Positions 36,201 to 44,667 of a stretch of DNA of 64,000 nucleotides are shown piece after piece (the first letter of the stretch is position 1; every line of letters starts with the position of its first letter). Source of the stretch: Hyphomonadaceae bacterium (lineage in GTDB: Bacteria > Pseudomonadota > Alphaproteobacteria > Caulobacterales > Aquidulcibacteraceae); assembly GCA_016791365.1 (NCBI GenBank), contig JAEUMT010000027.1, positions 186,001 through 250,000 of the forward strand, written 5' to 3'. The position numbers were made by a program, and so were the translations under genes. Under the pieces are notes generated by a model. It ran no database searches, was not told the DNA's origin, and worked only from the letters and a program-made list of their open reading frames with translations.

Positions 36201-38624
36201 TTAAGCGGCCTTGCGCGAAGGCGGCGGCGGCGGGCCCGCTTGCGGCGCATGCGCCGGCAGGTGGCAAACCACTGTCACGCCGCGTCCCGGCTCACTCGTC
36301 AGCGCGACCCAACCGCCGTGCATTTCAACGAACGAACGCACGAGCGCGAGGCCGAGGCCCGCGCCGCGACGATCGCCGGATTCGAAGCTATCGAATGCGC
36401 GGGCTTGCTGCTCGTAGGCCATGCCCTTGCCGGTGTCGGCGACGGTGAGCCGCACAACACCGTCGAGACGCTCGGCTGAGACGGTGATGGTGTCGCCGCG
36501 CTCGGTGTGACGGAGCGCGTTCGAGAGCAGGTTCACGATCACTTGGGTGATGCGCTTTGGATCGGCGTTGATCTCGCCGATCTTCGGATCGCATTTGATC
36601 TTGATCGGCACCTCGGTGTCGCGCGCCTTCGAAGCGGCCATCTGCACCGATTCAGAGATCGTTGCGTAAATGTCCATCGGCGACATATCGAGCTGGACGT
36701 TGCCGGCTTCGACCATGGCGACATCGAGGATGTTGTCGATCAGCTTCGAGAGCGAGCCCGAGGCTTCGATGATCGAACCCACCTGCTCGATCTGGCGATC
36801 GTTGAGCGGGCCGAAAACCTTGTGCGCCAGCAATTCGGCGTTGCCGAAAATGGCCTGCAGCGGATTGCGCAACTGGTAGGACACGTTCTCGACGAACTGG
36901 CCTTTGAGCTTATCGGCCTGTTCAAACGCTTCGGCGCGCTCGCGCAGCGCTTCTTCAACGCGGCGATCGGCGGTGATGTCCTGGAATGCGACAAGCGTCG
37001 CCCCGTCCGGCAGGGGGCGGGTGAGGAATTTCAGCACGCTCTCGTCGCTGCGGCGCATTTCACCTCGGAATTCGGTGCGCGCTTCGGGCGACGGATCGGT
37101 GATGCGGGCGCGCACTTGGGCCCAGGTGGCGCGATCGTGGAACAGGTGTTCACAAGCGCCGACGACCTTATCAAACGCCATTTCATTTTCGACAGCGCCC
37201 GGCTCAAGCCGCCACATCGCGCCGAAGGCGGCGTTGTGAAGCTTCAAACGGCCGTCGAGGCCGAACACCACAACGGCTTCATGCAGCTTGTCGAGTGCAG
37301 CCTTCTGCGTTTGCAGCAGCGCGTCGTACGAGCTTTTCAGCGCGACTTCGTTGGTGATGTCCGAGAAGATCAGCAGCATGCCGCCGCCCGGGTGCGGCTG
37401 GCGCGCGATACGCAGCATGCGGCTGTCAGGCAGCACCCAGAAATCTTCCGGCAGCTCTTCATGCTCCTGATACAGCGCCAACTCGCGCGCGCGCCATTCA
37501 GCGTAGTTCGCGTGCGCCGGCAGCTTGCGCTTTTCTTTCAGATAATCCAGCCACGCCGCATGTGACGGGCGATCCTGCAGGAAAGCGGGATCGAGGCCCC
37601 ACATCTTCTCGAACGAGAGATTGTGGAACACGAGCCGCTTGCCTTGATCGAAGACCGCGATGCCTTCGGCAAGATGGTTCAGCGTTTCGTCGTGCGCACG
37701 CTGTTGGCGGGTCATCTGATCGTTCGCCGCTTCGCTGTCGGTCACGTCAACGGCAAGGCCAGCAGCGCCGCCGGCCACCGGCGACATGCGCAGACGCAAC
37801 GTACGGAGCTGACCGCCGACAACGGCGGAGCGCGTTTCTTCGACCGCTTCGCCGGTCTCGATCGCCTTGCGTGCGAGGTCGGTCGCGCCCTGATCGAGTT
37901 GCAGATTACGGTCGACGGCTTGCGAGAGCGATTTGGCTTCAAGCGCGCTGAGATAATTGGGATTCGCCCATTGCAGCTTGAGGCCGCCATCGACGCGCCA
38001 CGCCATGAACGGCGCCTCGTTCCACATTTCGAGGAACGCCGCGGGATCGCGCGCGATAACTTCGGTAGCGCCATCGATGCGGCCGCCAGCGCCGCCCTCT
38101 TCCACGCCGCGGACACTGGCGTCGAGAATCCAAACAACAGCGCGCGCGCCGGCGGTACGGCCGTCAACCTCGACATAGACGCCATCCGGCGTCGCGATGG
38201 TGAGCGAGAACGGTGCGCCCTCACGGCGCAAACGCTGTAGCGCGGGCGCAAGACGCGTCATCACGCCGGTGGCGCCGCGCGCATCAAAGCCCGAGAGACC
38301 TTGCAGAATCCGGATGGCGGGTTCGGCGGCAATGGCCGTACCCGAAAAGCGCAGCAGCGAAGCAAGAGCCAGCGGGCTGCCGTAAATGCGCGGCTTGCCC
38401 CAATCGGTTTCGCTGTCGGCGAGCGTGTCTTCCCAGATCAGCACGACGCCCGGGTGCGCGCCGAACACGGCATCGGCCCAGGCGACGGTGTCTTCGAGCT
38501 CGCGCGAGCGCTTCTTCCACGCTTCAACGCCGCCGCGCGCGCCTTCGGTCACGCGCATCGCCCAAAGCAACGCTGCGATCGCAATCGCGGCCGAGCCAGC
38601 CGCTACGAGCAAGCTTCCGTCCAA
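36201..38624 (-). CDS. divL: DivL-type cell-cycle sensor (Tyr-substituted histidine kinase)
   Basis: 807 residues. One N-terminal membrane helix (~5-22), then several PAS-like domains (about 190-300, 320-440 and 450-575), a DHp domain and an HATPase. At the phospho-acceptor position the sequence is NVSYQLRNPLQAIFG, so Tyr583 replaces the usual His, the hallmark of Caulobacter DivL. The ATPase keeps NLLSNALRHT, ADTGKGMAY and RGAGLGLALVRSF. In Caulobacter DivL regulates CckA, hence CtrA, through DivK. The TTG start at 38624 has AGGGG upstream. The nearby tsaE/addAB and ahcY fit the Caulobacterales neighbourhood. Confident. Confidence 0.9.
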   Translation of the reverse strand: MDGSLLVAAGSAAIAIAALLWAMRVTEGARGGVEAWKKRSRELEDTVAWADAVFGAHPGVVLIWEDTLADSETDWGKPRIYGSPLALASLLRFSGTAIAAEPAIRILQGLSGFDARGATGVMTRLAPALQRLRREGAPFSLTIATPDGVYVEVDGRTAGARAVVWILDASVRGVEEGGAGGRIDGATEVIARDPAAFLEMWNEAPFMAWRVDGGLKLQWANPNYLSALEAKSLSQAVDRNLQLDQGATDLARKAIETGEAVEETRSAVVGGQLRTLRLRMSPVAGGAAGLAVDVTDSEAANDQMTRQQRAHDETLNHLAEGIAVFDQGKRLVFHNLSFEKMWGLDPAFLQDRPSHAAWLDYLKEKRKLPAHANYAEWRARELALYQEHEELPEDFWVLPDSRMLRIARQPHPGGGMLLIFSDITNEVALKSSYDALLQTQKAALDKLHEAVVVFGLDGRLKLHNAAFGAMWRLEPGAVENEMAFDKVVGACEHLFHDRATWAQVRARITDPSPEARTEFRGEMRRSDESVLKFLTRPLPDGATLVAFQDITADRRVEEALRERAEAFEQADKLKGQFVENVSYQLRNPLQAIFGNAELLAHKVFGPLNDRQIEQVGSIIEASGSLSKLIDNILDVAMVEAGNVQLDMSPMDIYATISESVQMAASKARDTEVPIKIKCDPKIGEINADPKRITQVIVNLLSNALRHTERGDTITVSAERLDGVVRLTVADTGKGMAYEQQARAFDSFESGDRRGAGLGLALVRSFVEMHGGWVALTSEPGRGVTVVCHLPAHAPQAGPPPPPSRKAA

Positions 38625-38831
38625 TGCCGACCCCTAATTCCATCTTTGCGGCGAAACGAATCGCCGAGCCCCAAGGGCATTTTCCCGGTTTGCGCGCACG
38701 TTTGCACGCGCGTGCCTGTCCGGGCCGGTTAACAAAATGCTAAAAGGGTGAACGGCGGGTTAAGTTAAGAAATATCAATTGGTTAACGTTGCGGCTTGAT
38801 TGCGAGTAGCTTTTAGGCTACAAACACTCCG
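38625..38831. promoter_or_regulatory. divL / toxin-antitoxin divergent promoter region
   Basis: A 207-base gap that is AT-richer than its surroundings, with several TTAA tetramers (38729, 38760-38769 and around 38783). TTAA-N7-CTAA at 38729-38743 is one base from the CtrA consensus TTAA-N7-TTAA. CtrA control is only a suggestion. No -35/-10 pair was assigned. Confidence 0.3.
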
Positions 38832-39140
38832 ATGATCCCGACGGTTGAGACGGAGGCGTTTCGAACCTGGCTCAGCGGCCTTCGCGATCGCCAAGCGGTC
38901 GCGCGCATCAACACTCGGATCATGCGGCTTCGCCTGGGCAATCCTGGCGACGTCGCATCAGTCGGCGATGGCGTCAGCGAATTGCGGTTGATGTTCGGGC
39001 CGGGATACCGCGTCTATTTTGCGACCCGAGGTCAGGAGCTAATTCTGCTACTCGCCGGCGGCGATAAGGGTACGCAGGCGAATGATATCAAGGCGGCCAA
39101 GAAATTGTGGACCGCCTGGAAGGAAGAGAACGATGGCTAA
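38832..39140 (+). CDS. RelE/HigB-like toxin (TIGR02683 addiction-module killer)
   Basis: 102 residues of the RelE/ParE superfamily, TIGR02683 type. Diagnostic stretches are FRTWLSGLRDRQAVARINTRIMRLRLGNPGDVASVG, GVSELRLMFGPGYRVYF and LILLLAGGDKGTQANDIKAAKKLW. Toxins of this group cleave mRNA on the ribosome; the catalytic set was not verified. It overlaps the antitoxin start by 8 bases, in the toxin-first order typical of higBA. ATG 38832. Confidence 0.9.
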   Translation: MIPTVETEAFRTWLSGLRDRQAVARINTRIMRLRLGNPGDVASVGDGVSELRLMFGPGYRVYFATRGQELILLLAGGDKGTQANDIKAAKKLWTAWKEENDG

Positions 39141-39432
39141 GGTCAAAACCTTCACCCATGACGCCGCGAATTACGTCGAGAACGCGGAAGACGCAGTGTT
39201 GCTGTTGGAAACCGCGCTTGAGGATGGCGATCCGCGTGTTGTTGCCGAAGCGATCGGGGCCATCGCGCGCTCCCGGGGCATGGCGGAAATAGCCGAGGCC
39301 ACCGGTCTTTCGCGCGAGAGCCTGTATCGAGCGCTGAGCGCGAATGGCAATCCAACTTTGAGCACCACGCTGGAGGTGCTGCGGGCGTTGAACTTGCGAT
39401 TGACCGTCACGCCACGAGATCACGCAGCTTAG
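39133..39432 (+). CDS. HTH antitoxin (TIGR02684 addiction-module antidote)
   Basis: 99 residues. The C-terminal part is a helix-turn-helix, AEIAEATGLSRESLYRALSANGNPTLSTTLEVLRAL, the hallmark of TIGR02684 antidotes, which bind the toxin and repress the pair's promoter. The start is ATG 39133 (MAKVKTFTHDAA), with AAGGAAGAG just upstream. Its stop overlaps the stop of the convergent TonB-like gene (TTAG, 39429-39432). Confidence 0.9.
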   Translation: MAKVKTFTHDAANYVENAEDAVLLLETALEDGDPRVVAEAIGAIARSRGMAEIAEATGLSRESLYRALSANGNPTLSTTLEVLRALNLRLTVTPRDHAA

Positions 39433-40142
39433 CTGCCGCGGTGCTGCAGTTTTTCAACAGCTTGCTGAGCCGCCACGAGCGTTGGACGTAGCTTGCGCGC
39501 GCGGCGGCCGGTGTCACGGGCGTTCGAGGCGCCGTTGATCCGGAAGACGAACGGCATCTTGTAGCTCGCGCCAAAGCGGATGTGCACGTCCTTCGGCTTG
39601 AATCTCGCGTGCAACAGAGCTTCGCGCGCGGCGTCGTAGAACACGTCGGACGGCCAGGCGTCGACACAATTGATGTTCTTTGCCCGCCCATCGGCGCCGA
39701 CCTCAAACTCGGCGACGGCGACACCTTCAACGCCAAGCCGGCGCGCCAGCCTCGGATACCGCGCGCGCAATGGCCCGACGACATCCCAAGGCATGTCGGA
39801 ATGATCAGCCTCCTCCTCGGCTAGGAGTTGGCGGACGGACTTTTCCTCGGGCGCATGCCAGATCACGCAACATGGCCCAATCGGCAGGCGCTGTTGCACA
39901 CGCTGCATCTCGCGCCGCTCGCGCAGCTTGTCACGCAGCCATTCGGCGGCGTTGGTCACAACGATGACGAGAACCAAAACCGCGGCGCCGGCGACAAGAA
40001 GAGCCACACCGCCACTCAGGCCTTGCGCGCGCAGGATGCCGCTAATCGCCAGGTGCGCCAGGACGACCACGCCGAACAACGCCGCGTAAAACAGCGCGCG
40101 CATCGCCCATGTCGATAAGGTGCGGGTCGTACGGATGAGCAT
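39429..40142 (-). CDS. TonB C-terminal-domain membrane protein
   Basis: 237 residues. Two hydrophobic helices at about 15-37 and 42-64 precede a charged linker. The region YPRLARRLGVEGVAVAEFEVGADGRAKNINCV...FYDAAREALLHARFKP is a TonB C-terminal fold as in energy transducers. Unlike canonical TonB there are two membrane helices, no Pro-rich spacer and a C-terminal basic tail. ExbB/ExbD are not adjacent, so real energy transduction is unproven. Several Met codons near the N-terminus leave the start uncertain. Confidence 0.75.
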   Translation of the reverse strand: MLIRTTRTLSTWAMRALFYAALFGVVVLAHLAISGILRAQGLSGGVALLVAGAAVLVLVIVVTNAAEWLRDKLRERREMQRVQQRLPIGPCCVIWHAPEEKSVRQLLAEEEADHSDMPWDVVGPLRARYPRLARRLGVEGVAVAEFEVGADGRAKNINCVDAWPSDVFYDAAREALLHARFKPKDVHIRFGASYKMPFVFRINGASNARDTGRRARKLRPTLVAAQQAVEKLQHRGS

Positions 40143-40272
40143 GTGCGAGCTTCTGGTTCCCGCTTCCTTCTATCCGGCCGGCTCAGCTATGAGCAACGAT
40201 GGTAAGGCAGTTTGCGCGAGATCAAGGATCGGCGTGGCCATCGGACCATGGTTTTGACGGAGGCGGTCGCGA

Positions 40273-40662
40273 ATGCTGGAGATAACAGCCTGTCGGGCTA
40301 TGCTTGCGGCGCTACTATTGAGCGCATCGTGTGCTCTGGCGGCGTGCGCAACAGCGGACACGCCCGCGACGACCGCCTCCAGCGACGCGCTTGAAAGCGC
40401 GCGCATTGAGCGCGGGCAACATCTGGCGGTGACGAATTGCTCCGGCTGCCATGCCATCGGGCGCTCCGGTGACAGCCGCCATCCAATGGCGCCGCCGTTC
40501 CGTCAGCTGTCGCGGAACTATCATGTCAACGAGCTTGAGGAAGCGTTCGCCGAGGGCGTGCTCGTCGGACATCCTGACATGCCGGAGTTTACCCTCTCAC
40601 CCGAAGACGTGGATTCACTGCTGAGCTATATTCAGAGCGTGCAGGAACGCCGCGGCGCCTAG
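40273..40662 (+). CDS. Small c-type cytochrome, probable lipoprotein
   Basis: 129 residues with one haem motif, CSGCH (Cys56, Cys59, His60). A distal Met in GHPDMPEFTLSPEDVDSLLSYI is the probable sixth haem ligand, as in class I cytochromes c. The N-terminus is a signal peptide ending ALAACATAD, which could be a lipobox (Cys at ~25), so membrane anchoring is possible. Electron partners are not apparent nearby. ATG 40273. Confidence 0.88.
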   Translation: MLEITACRAMLAALLLSASCALAACATADTPATTASSDALESARIERGQHLAVTNCSGCHAIGRSGDSRHPMAPPFRQLSRNYHVNELEEAFAEGVLVGHPDMPEFTLSPEDVDSLLSYIQSVQERRGA

Positions 40663-40712
40663 CGGCAGCCAAGGCTCGCTGCAGCGTATGGCGATCGGTG
40701 CGGAGGCGCGGG

Positions 40713-41591
40713 ATGGGGCTCGATGACGATGTCGCGGCGCGTGCTGTGACGATCTTCGAAGATCGGGAGCGGCAGGAACGGCGTGCAGGTCGGGTGAGCT
40801 TCTGGATTCTGCTGTTCGCGGGCGCCTGCGGCGGCGTCTATTTGGCGTTGCGCTACGAGAGTTTCCGCTCCGGCGTCAGTTTGATTTTCTTCGCGCTTCT
40901 CGTGATTATGTTGGCGGTTTCGGCGCGGTGGCGACCTTGGGCGCGCACAGGCTTGATGCGCGACTCGATCCTGCAAGCGGCGGCGGAGCAGCAACGCGAC
41001 CCGCCGGACGTGAGGTCAAGCGCAGCCGCCAAGACCATTCTCGAACACGGCCAGGCGGTGCGCCTGACAATGGCAGAGCATGCGCGACGAGAACAAGCGC
41101 AACAACAGCATGACGACGAACGCCGCGCCACCGAACAGCGCGCCGCCGATGAAGCACGCTATGCGGAGTTTGTGCGCCAGGCCGCTGCCGGCGCGCCGCT
41201 GCCCTTCGCACTCTGGGCGGAGCAGAAGAGCAAGGAAGAGCTTTGGGGCTTGAGCGTCGGCGCACTGCTGCGGGCGCTCGACGCCGCATACGGCGGACGT
41301 CGAATCGTCGATGGATTCTTCCAGCGCCAGATCGGGCACATCGTTCTGTCGGACGTGGAGCGTGTGCAAAAGCAGCTGGAGCGATCACAAGGCGAAACGC
41401 TCTATGAGCTTGCGAAGAACCGCCTACGCCTCGAAGCCAACCTTCGCGAGCGCAAACGCCGGTCCGAAGTTCTCGAACACATAGATGGCTTATGGGATCA
41501 GTGGGACGATGCGCGCCGCACGAGCAACACGCCGCGCGCAAACCGCATAGAGGCGGAGATTGATCGCCTCTACGCGTCATTGCGCCGATAA
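40713..41591 (+). CDS. Membrane-anchored coiled-coil protein, function unknown
   Basis: 292 residues, no family recognised. Two membrane helices at ~29-46 and ~53-70, then a long charged region with Gln/Glu/Arg-rich heptads (about 85-145) and again near the C-terminus (ERKRRSEVLEHIDGLWDQWDD), which suggests coiled coils in the cytoplasm. ATG 40713 is preferred over 40698 because GGAGG precedes it. It ends just before the shared terminator with ahcY. Confidence 0.7.
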   Translation: MGLDDDVAARAVTIFEDRERQERRAGRVSFWILLFAGACGGVYLALRYESFRSGVSLIFFALLVIMLAVSARWRPWARTGLMRDSILQAAAEQQRDPPDVRSSAAAKTILEHGQAVRLTMAEHARREQAQQQHDDERRATEQRAADEARYAEFVRQAAAGAPLPFALWAEQKSKEELWGLSVGALLRALDAAYGGRRIVDGFFQRQIGHIVLSDVERVQKQLERSQGETLYELAKNRLRLEANLRERKRRSEVLEHIDGLWDQWDDARRTSNTPRANRIEAEIDRLYASLRR

Positions 41592-41603
41592 CGTCCGCGG
41601 TGA

Positions 41604-41645
41604 ATACGCTCCCCGGTCGAAGCCTAGCTTGGCCGGGGAGCGTAT
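41604..41645. terminator. Bidirectional hairpin between 40713-gene and ahcY
   Basis: A perfect 13-bp inverted repeat, ATACGCTCCCCGG and CCGGGGAGCGTAT, around a 16-base loop that itself contains AAGC-CTA-GCTT. It lies between two convergent stop codons. There is no T-run, so termination may be weak or need Rho. Confidence 0.75.
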
Positions 41646-41648
41646 GAC

Positions 41649-43046
41649 TTAGTAGCGATAGTGATCCGGCTTGAACGGGCCGGCGGTGGGCACGCCGATA
41701 TAGTCGGCCTGCTCTTTGCTGAGCTTGGTGAGCTTCACGCCGAGCTTTTCGAGGTGAAGCGTCGCGACCTTCTCATCGAGATGCTTCGGCAGCGTATAGA
41801 CTTCGTTCTTGTAGGACTTGCCGTTCGTCCAAAGCTCGATTTGCGCGAGCGTCTGGTTGGTGAACGAGGCCGACATCACGAAGCTCGGGTGGCCGGTGGC
41901 GTTGCCGAGGTTCACGAGGCGACCTTCGGAGAGCACGATGATCTTCTTGCCGTCCGGGAATTCCACGTGGTGGACTTGCGGCTTAATCTCGTCCCACTTG
42001 AAGTTCTTCAGACCGGCGATTTGGATTTCGCTGTCGAAGTGGCCGATGTTCGCGACGATGGCGTTGTTCTTCATCGCGCGCATGTGGTCGACGGTGAGGA
42101 CGTCCTTGTTGCCGGTGGCGGTGACGAAGATGTCGGCGTGCGGGGCAGCCTCTTCCATGGTGACAACCTGGTAGCCTTCCATCGCCGCCTGCAGCGCGCA
42201 GATCGGATCGACTTCGGTGACCATCACGCGCGCGCCGCCCTGGCGGAGCGAGGCGGCCGAGCCCTTGCCGACATCGCCATAGCCGGCGACGACCGCGACT
42301 TTGCCGGAGAGCATGACGTCGGTGCCGCGGCGGATGGCGTCGACGAGTGACTCACGGCAGCCATAGAGGTTGTCGAACTTCGACTTGGTCACGCTGTCGT
42401 TGACGTTGATCGCCGGGAACGGCAGCTCGCCTTTCTTGGCCATTTCGTACAGGCGATGCACGCCTGTCGTGGTTTCTTCCGAAACGCCCTTCACGCTTTC
42501 GCGGATGGATTTGTAGAAGCCGGGCTTGACAGCCATGTACTTCCGGATCGTGCCGAAGAGCGCTTCTTCCTCTTCATTCGAGTGGTGCGCGATGAAGTCC
42601 GGATCGTTTTCCGCCTTCGGGCCGAGCACGCAGAGCAAGGTCGCATCGCCGCCGTCATCGAGGATCATGTTGGCGTACTGGCCGTTCGGCCACTGGAAGA
42701 TGCGGTGGGTGTAATCCCAGTACTCTTCGAGGCTCTCGCCCTTCACGGCGAACACCGGCGTGCCCTTGGCGGCGATGGCGGCGGCGGCGTGATCCTGCGT
42801 CGAGAAGATGTTGCACGAGGCCCAGCGCACTTCGGCGCCGAGGGCTTGCAGCGTCTCGATCAGCACGGCCGTTTGGATGGTCATGTGCAGCGAGCCGGCG
42901 ATGCGCGCGCCCTTCAGCGGCTGCTTCGGGCCATACTCTTTGCGCACGGCCATGAGACCCGGCATTTCGGTCTCGGCGATTTCGATTTCCTTGCGGCCCC
43001 AGTCAGCGAGGCTGAGATCTTTGACGACGTAATCCTTAGCGCTCAT
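41649..43046 (-). CDS. ahcY: Adenosylhomocysteinase (SAH hydrolase)
   Basis: 465 residues. Hydrolyses S-adenosylhomocysteine to adenosine and homocysteine, using bound [93 protein letters not shown] and the C-terminal YKPDHYRY-like end (PFKPDHYRY) are diagnostic. The bacterial insertion region is present, so the length is normal. ATG 43046 with AAGGAGGG upstream. It is preceded by an SAH riboswitch, a direct link between substrate level and expression. Confidence 0.98.
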   Translation of the reverse strand: MSAKDYVVKDLSLADWGRKEIEIAETEMPGLMAVRKEYGPKQPLKGARIAGSLHMTIQTAVLIETLQALGAEVRWASCNIFSTQDHAAAAIAAKGTPVFAVKGESLEEYWDYTHRIFQWPNGQYANMILDDGGDATLLCVLGPKAENDPDFIAHHSNEEEEALFGTIRKYMAVKPGFYKSIRESVKGVSEETTTGVHRLYEMAKKGELPFPAINVNDSVTKSKFDNLYGCRESLVDAIRRGTDVMLSGKVAVVAGYGDVGKGSAASLRQGGARVMVTEVDPICALQAAMEGYQVVTMEEAAPHADIFVTATGNKDVLTVDHMRAMKNNAIVANIGHFDSEIQIAGLKNFKWDEIKPQVHHVEFPDGKKIIVLSEGRLVNLGNATGHPSFVMSASFTNQTLAQIELWTNGKSYKNEVYTLPKHLDEKVATLHLEKLGVKLTKLSKEQADYIGVPTAGPFKPDHYRY

Positions 43047-43065
43047 CGCGCGCCCTCCTTCGAGA

Positions 43066-43151
43066 GTTCGCGAGCGTCGTTTCCAAAGTGGAAGCTACCC
43101 GAGCCTGGCGGCCAAGAAAGTCTTTGGGCCGTCGCAACGCTCCTCGGGAGG
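43066..43151 (-). promoter_or_regulatory. SAH riboswitch upstream of ahcY
   Basis: Read on the minus strand the leader contains CCCGAGGAGCGTTGCGAC, then GGCCGCCAGGCTCGGG, then AACGACGCTCGCG. This order matches the SAH riboswitch consensus: conserved GAGGAGCG...UGCGAC, GCCAGGCUCGG closing the hairpin, and the 3' ACGNCGCUC strand that completes P1 and the pseudoknot. The 3' edge lies 20 bases from the ahcY start, near its ribosome site. SAH binding usually turns expression on. Confidence 0.92.
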
Positions 43152-43216
43152 CGGGCGCGGTTTAGCAAAGGCGCCAGCGGCTTGCAAACCGCCCTCTGCG
43201 CATGGTTGATACGAAA

Positions 43217-43243
43217 GAGCCGCCAGGCAAGGCCCGGCGGCTC
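43217..43243 (-). terminator. Rho-independent terminator after the mechanosensitive-channel gene
   Basis: On the minus strand an 11-bp stem with one internal mismatch, GAGCCGCC-G-GGC / GCC-T-GGCGGCTC, loop CTT, followed by TTTCGTAT. It lies 27 bases downstream of that gene's stop and upstream of the ahcY riboswitch. Confidence 0.75.
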
Positions 43244-43269
43244 AATCTTTTCAACACTTTGCGCAAGCG

Positions 43270-44523
43270 TTACGTGCCGCTGGTCCAGCGATCGAGGAGA
43301 CGCTTCGCAGCGTCACGCCCGCCGACGCCAAAGGCGATCGCCACCGCTACCGCGACCGACCCCAGGATCAGGCCGAAGGCGAGTGCGATGATGTTGTTGG
43401 CGAGCCCCATGAAGGAGAGACCAACCGCCGTCGCCAGGATGATCACGCCCCAACGCACAAGCGTTGAGATGATCTCTGACGATGGCTTGCCTTCGCGTGA
43501 AGAAGCGGCGGCGAGGATGTTCGCCAGCAGAATGCCAAGTGCGATGATAACAGCGCCGAAGAGCACGCTGCTCGCGAGTTCGAGCACGCGGGTCAGCATT
43601 GCCGCCATGGCCGCGAACTCAAGCAGGCGGGCCGCTTCCACGGCCGCGAACAGGACGATCCCGACGAGAACCGCCAAGCCGATCATCTTTGATGGCGGGA
43701 ACTTCGAGAAGTTGATGGTGTCGACGCCAGGCGTCAGATCCATCTTCTCGCGGCCGACGCGGATTGGCTCCGCATTGGCGATGCTCGAAATGATGTCGTC
43801 GAAGCCGATGGCCTTCAGGCCCTCTTCGATCAACGTCATGACCCAGCGGCCGATCAGGTAGGCGATGAAGATAATCAGCGCCGCGCCGATAACACGCGGG
43901 ATCGTCAGCAAGATGCTTTGCAGCATATCGCGCGCGGGGTTGGAGATCGCTTCGATGTCGAGCACGTCAAGCGCCGCGATCGCCACCGGGATGATGATCA
44001 ACGTGAAAGCCAGGAGACCCAGCAAGCGCGCCAGACCCGGGCCCTTCGGCGTGTGCGTGAGGCCCGCATCGATCAAGCGGCGATCCAGCTCAACGGCTTC
44101 AACCGTCGCTTCGACCATGCGCCGCACGATTGTCGCGAGCATGAAGCCGATGAAGAAGATGAGAGCCGCGCCGACCACGTTCGGCAGATAGGCCAGGAAG
44201 CCCGCGACCATGCCGTTCAATGGCGCGACGACCGCGTTCATATCGAGCACGTTGAGCGCGGCGATGAGGCCTAGCAGCCAGACCAGCCAATAACCGACTT
44301 CGCCAATGCGTTCGCCAACATCGACCGTCGGCTTTGCACTCGCGGCGCCCGCGCCATCGCGGCGTGAGAAGAACGGGATGCGGTCGACGCCTTTGGCGAT
44401 CGCCCATTTTACCGCCTTCGCCGCAAAATGCGCGACGACGACAATGACAAGCGCCAACAGGATGCGCGGTCCCCAAACCGTGATCCAGTTCATCATGGCG
44501 TCTTGATTGGCAGATGTAATCAT
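43270..44523 (-). CDS. Mechanosensitive channel-like protein with conserved TM-helix repeats
   Basis: 417 residues, mostly hydrophobic, with repeated units resembling the conserved TM-helix repeat of small-conductance mechanosensitive channel relatives: LPNVVGAALIFFIGFMLATIVRRMVEATV and IPRVIGAALIIFIAYLIGRWVMTLIEEGLKAIGF are clear repeats. The C-terminal VSVAVAIAFGVGGRDAAKRLL-like end (SVAVAVAIAFGVGGRDAAKRLL) is family-typical. A role in osmotic release is an inference. ATG 44523. It precedes ahcY but is separated by a terminator and riboswitch. Confidence 0.83.
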   Translation of the reverse strand: MITSANQDAMMNWITVWGPRILLALVIVVVAHFAAKAVKWAIAKGVDRIPFFSRRDGAGAASAKPTVDVGERIGEVGYWLVWLLGLIAALNVLDMNAVVAPLNGMVAGFLAYLPNVVGAALIFFIGFMLATIVRRMVEATVEAVELDRRLIDAGLTHTPKGPGLARLLGLLAFTLIIIPVAIAALDVLDIEAISNPARDMLQSILLTIPRVIGAALIIFIAYLIGRWVMTLIEEGLKAIGFDDIISSIANAEPIRVGREKMDLTPGVDTINFSKFPPSKMIGLAVLVGIVLFAAVEAARLLEFAAMAAMLTRVLELASSVLFGAVIIALGILLANILAAASSREGKPSSEIISTLVRWGVIILATAVGLSFMGLANNIIALAFGLILGSVAVAVAIAFGVGGRDAAKRLLDRWTSGT

Positions 44524-44667
44524 TAGAGCAGCCTCCCTCGCCGAGGTGCGTTGAAGATGCCCCTACGATCACCGGAACGCACGCAATTCATAGGATTTGC
44601 GCGCTTTAGGCGTGCATAATGAATGCTGCATCCGCGAGATATTCGCGCCGAAGGCGCGCGCGCCGCC

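Noticed and set aside
38729-38743. CtrA binding site upstream of divL
   Set aside because: TTAA-N7-CTAA is one mismatch from the consensus and TTAA is common in AT-rich gaps; not enough to call.
44620-44667. Terminator for the lactonase-like gene (GCGCGCCTTCGGCGCG)
   Set aside because: A short stem with no T-run in a very GC-rich context; not distinguishable from background.
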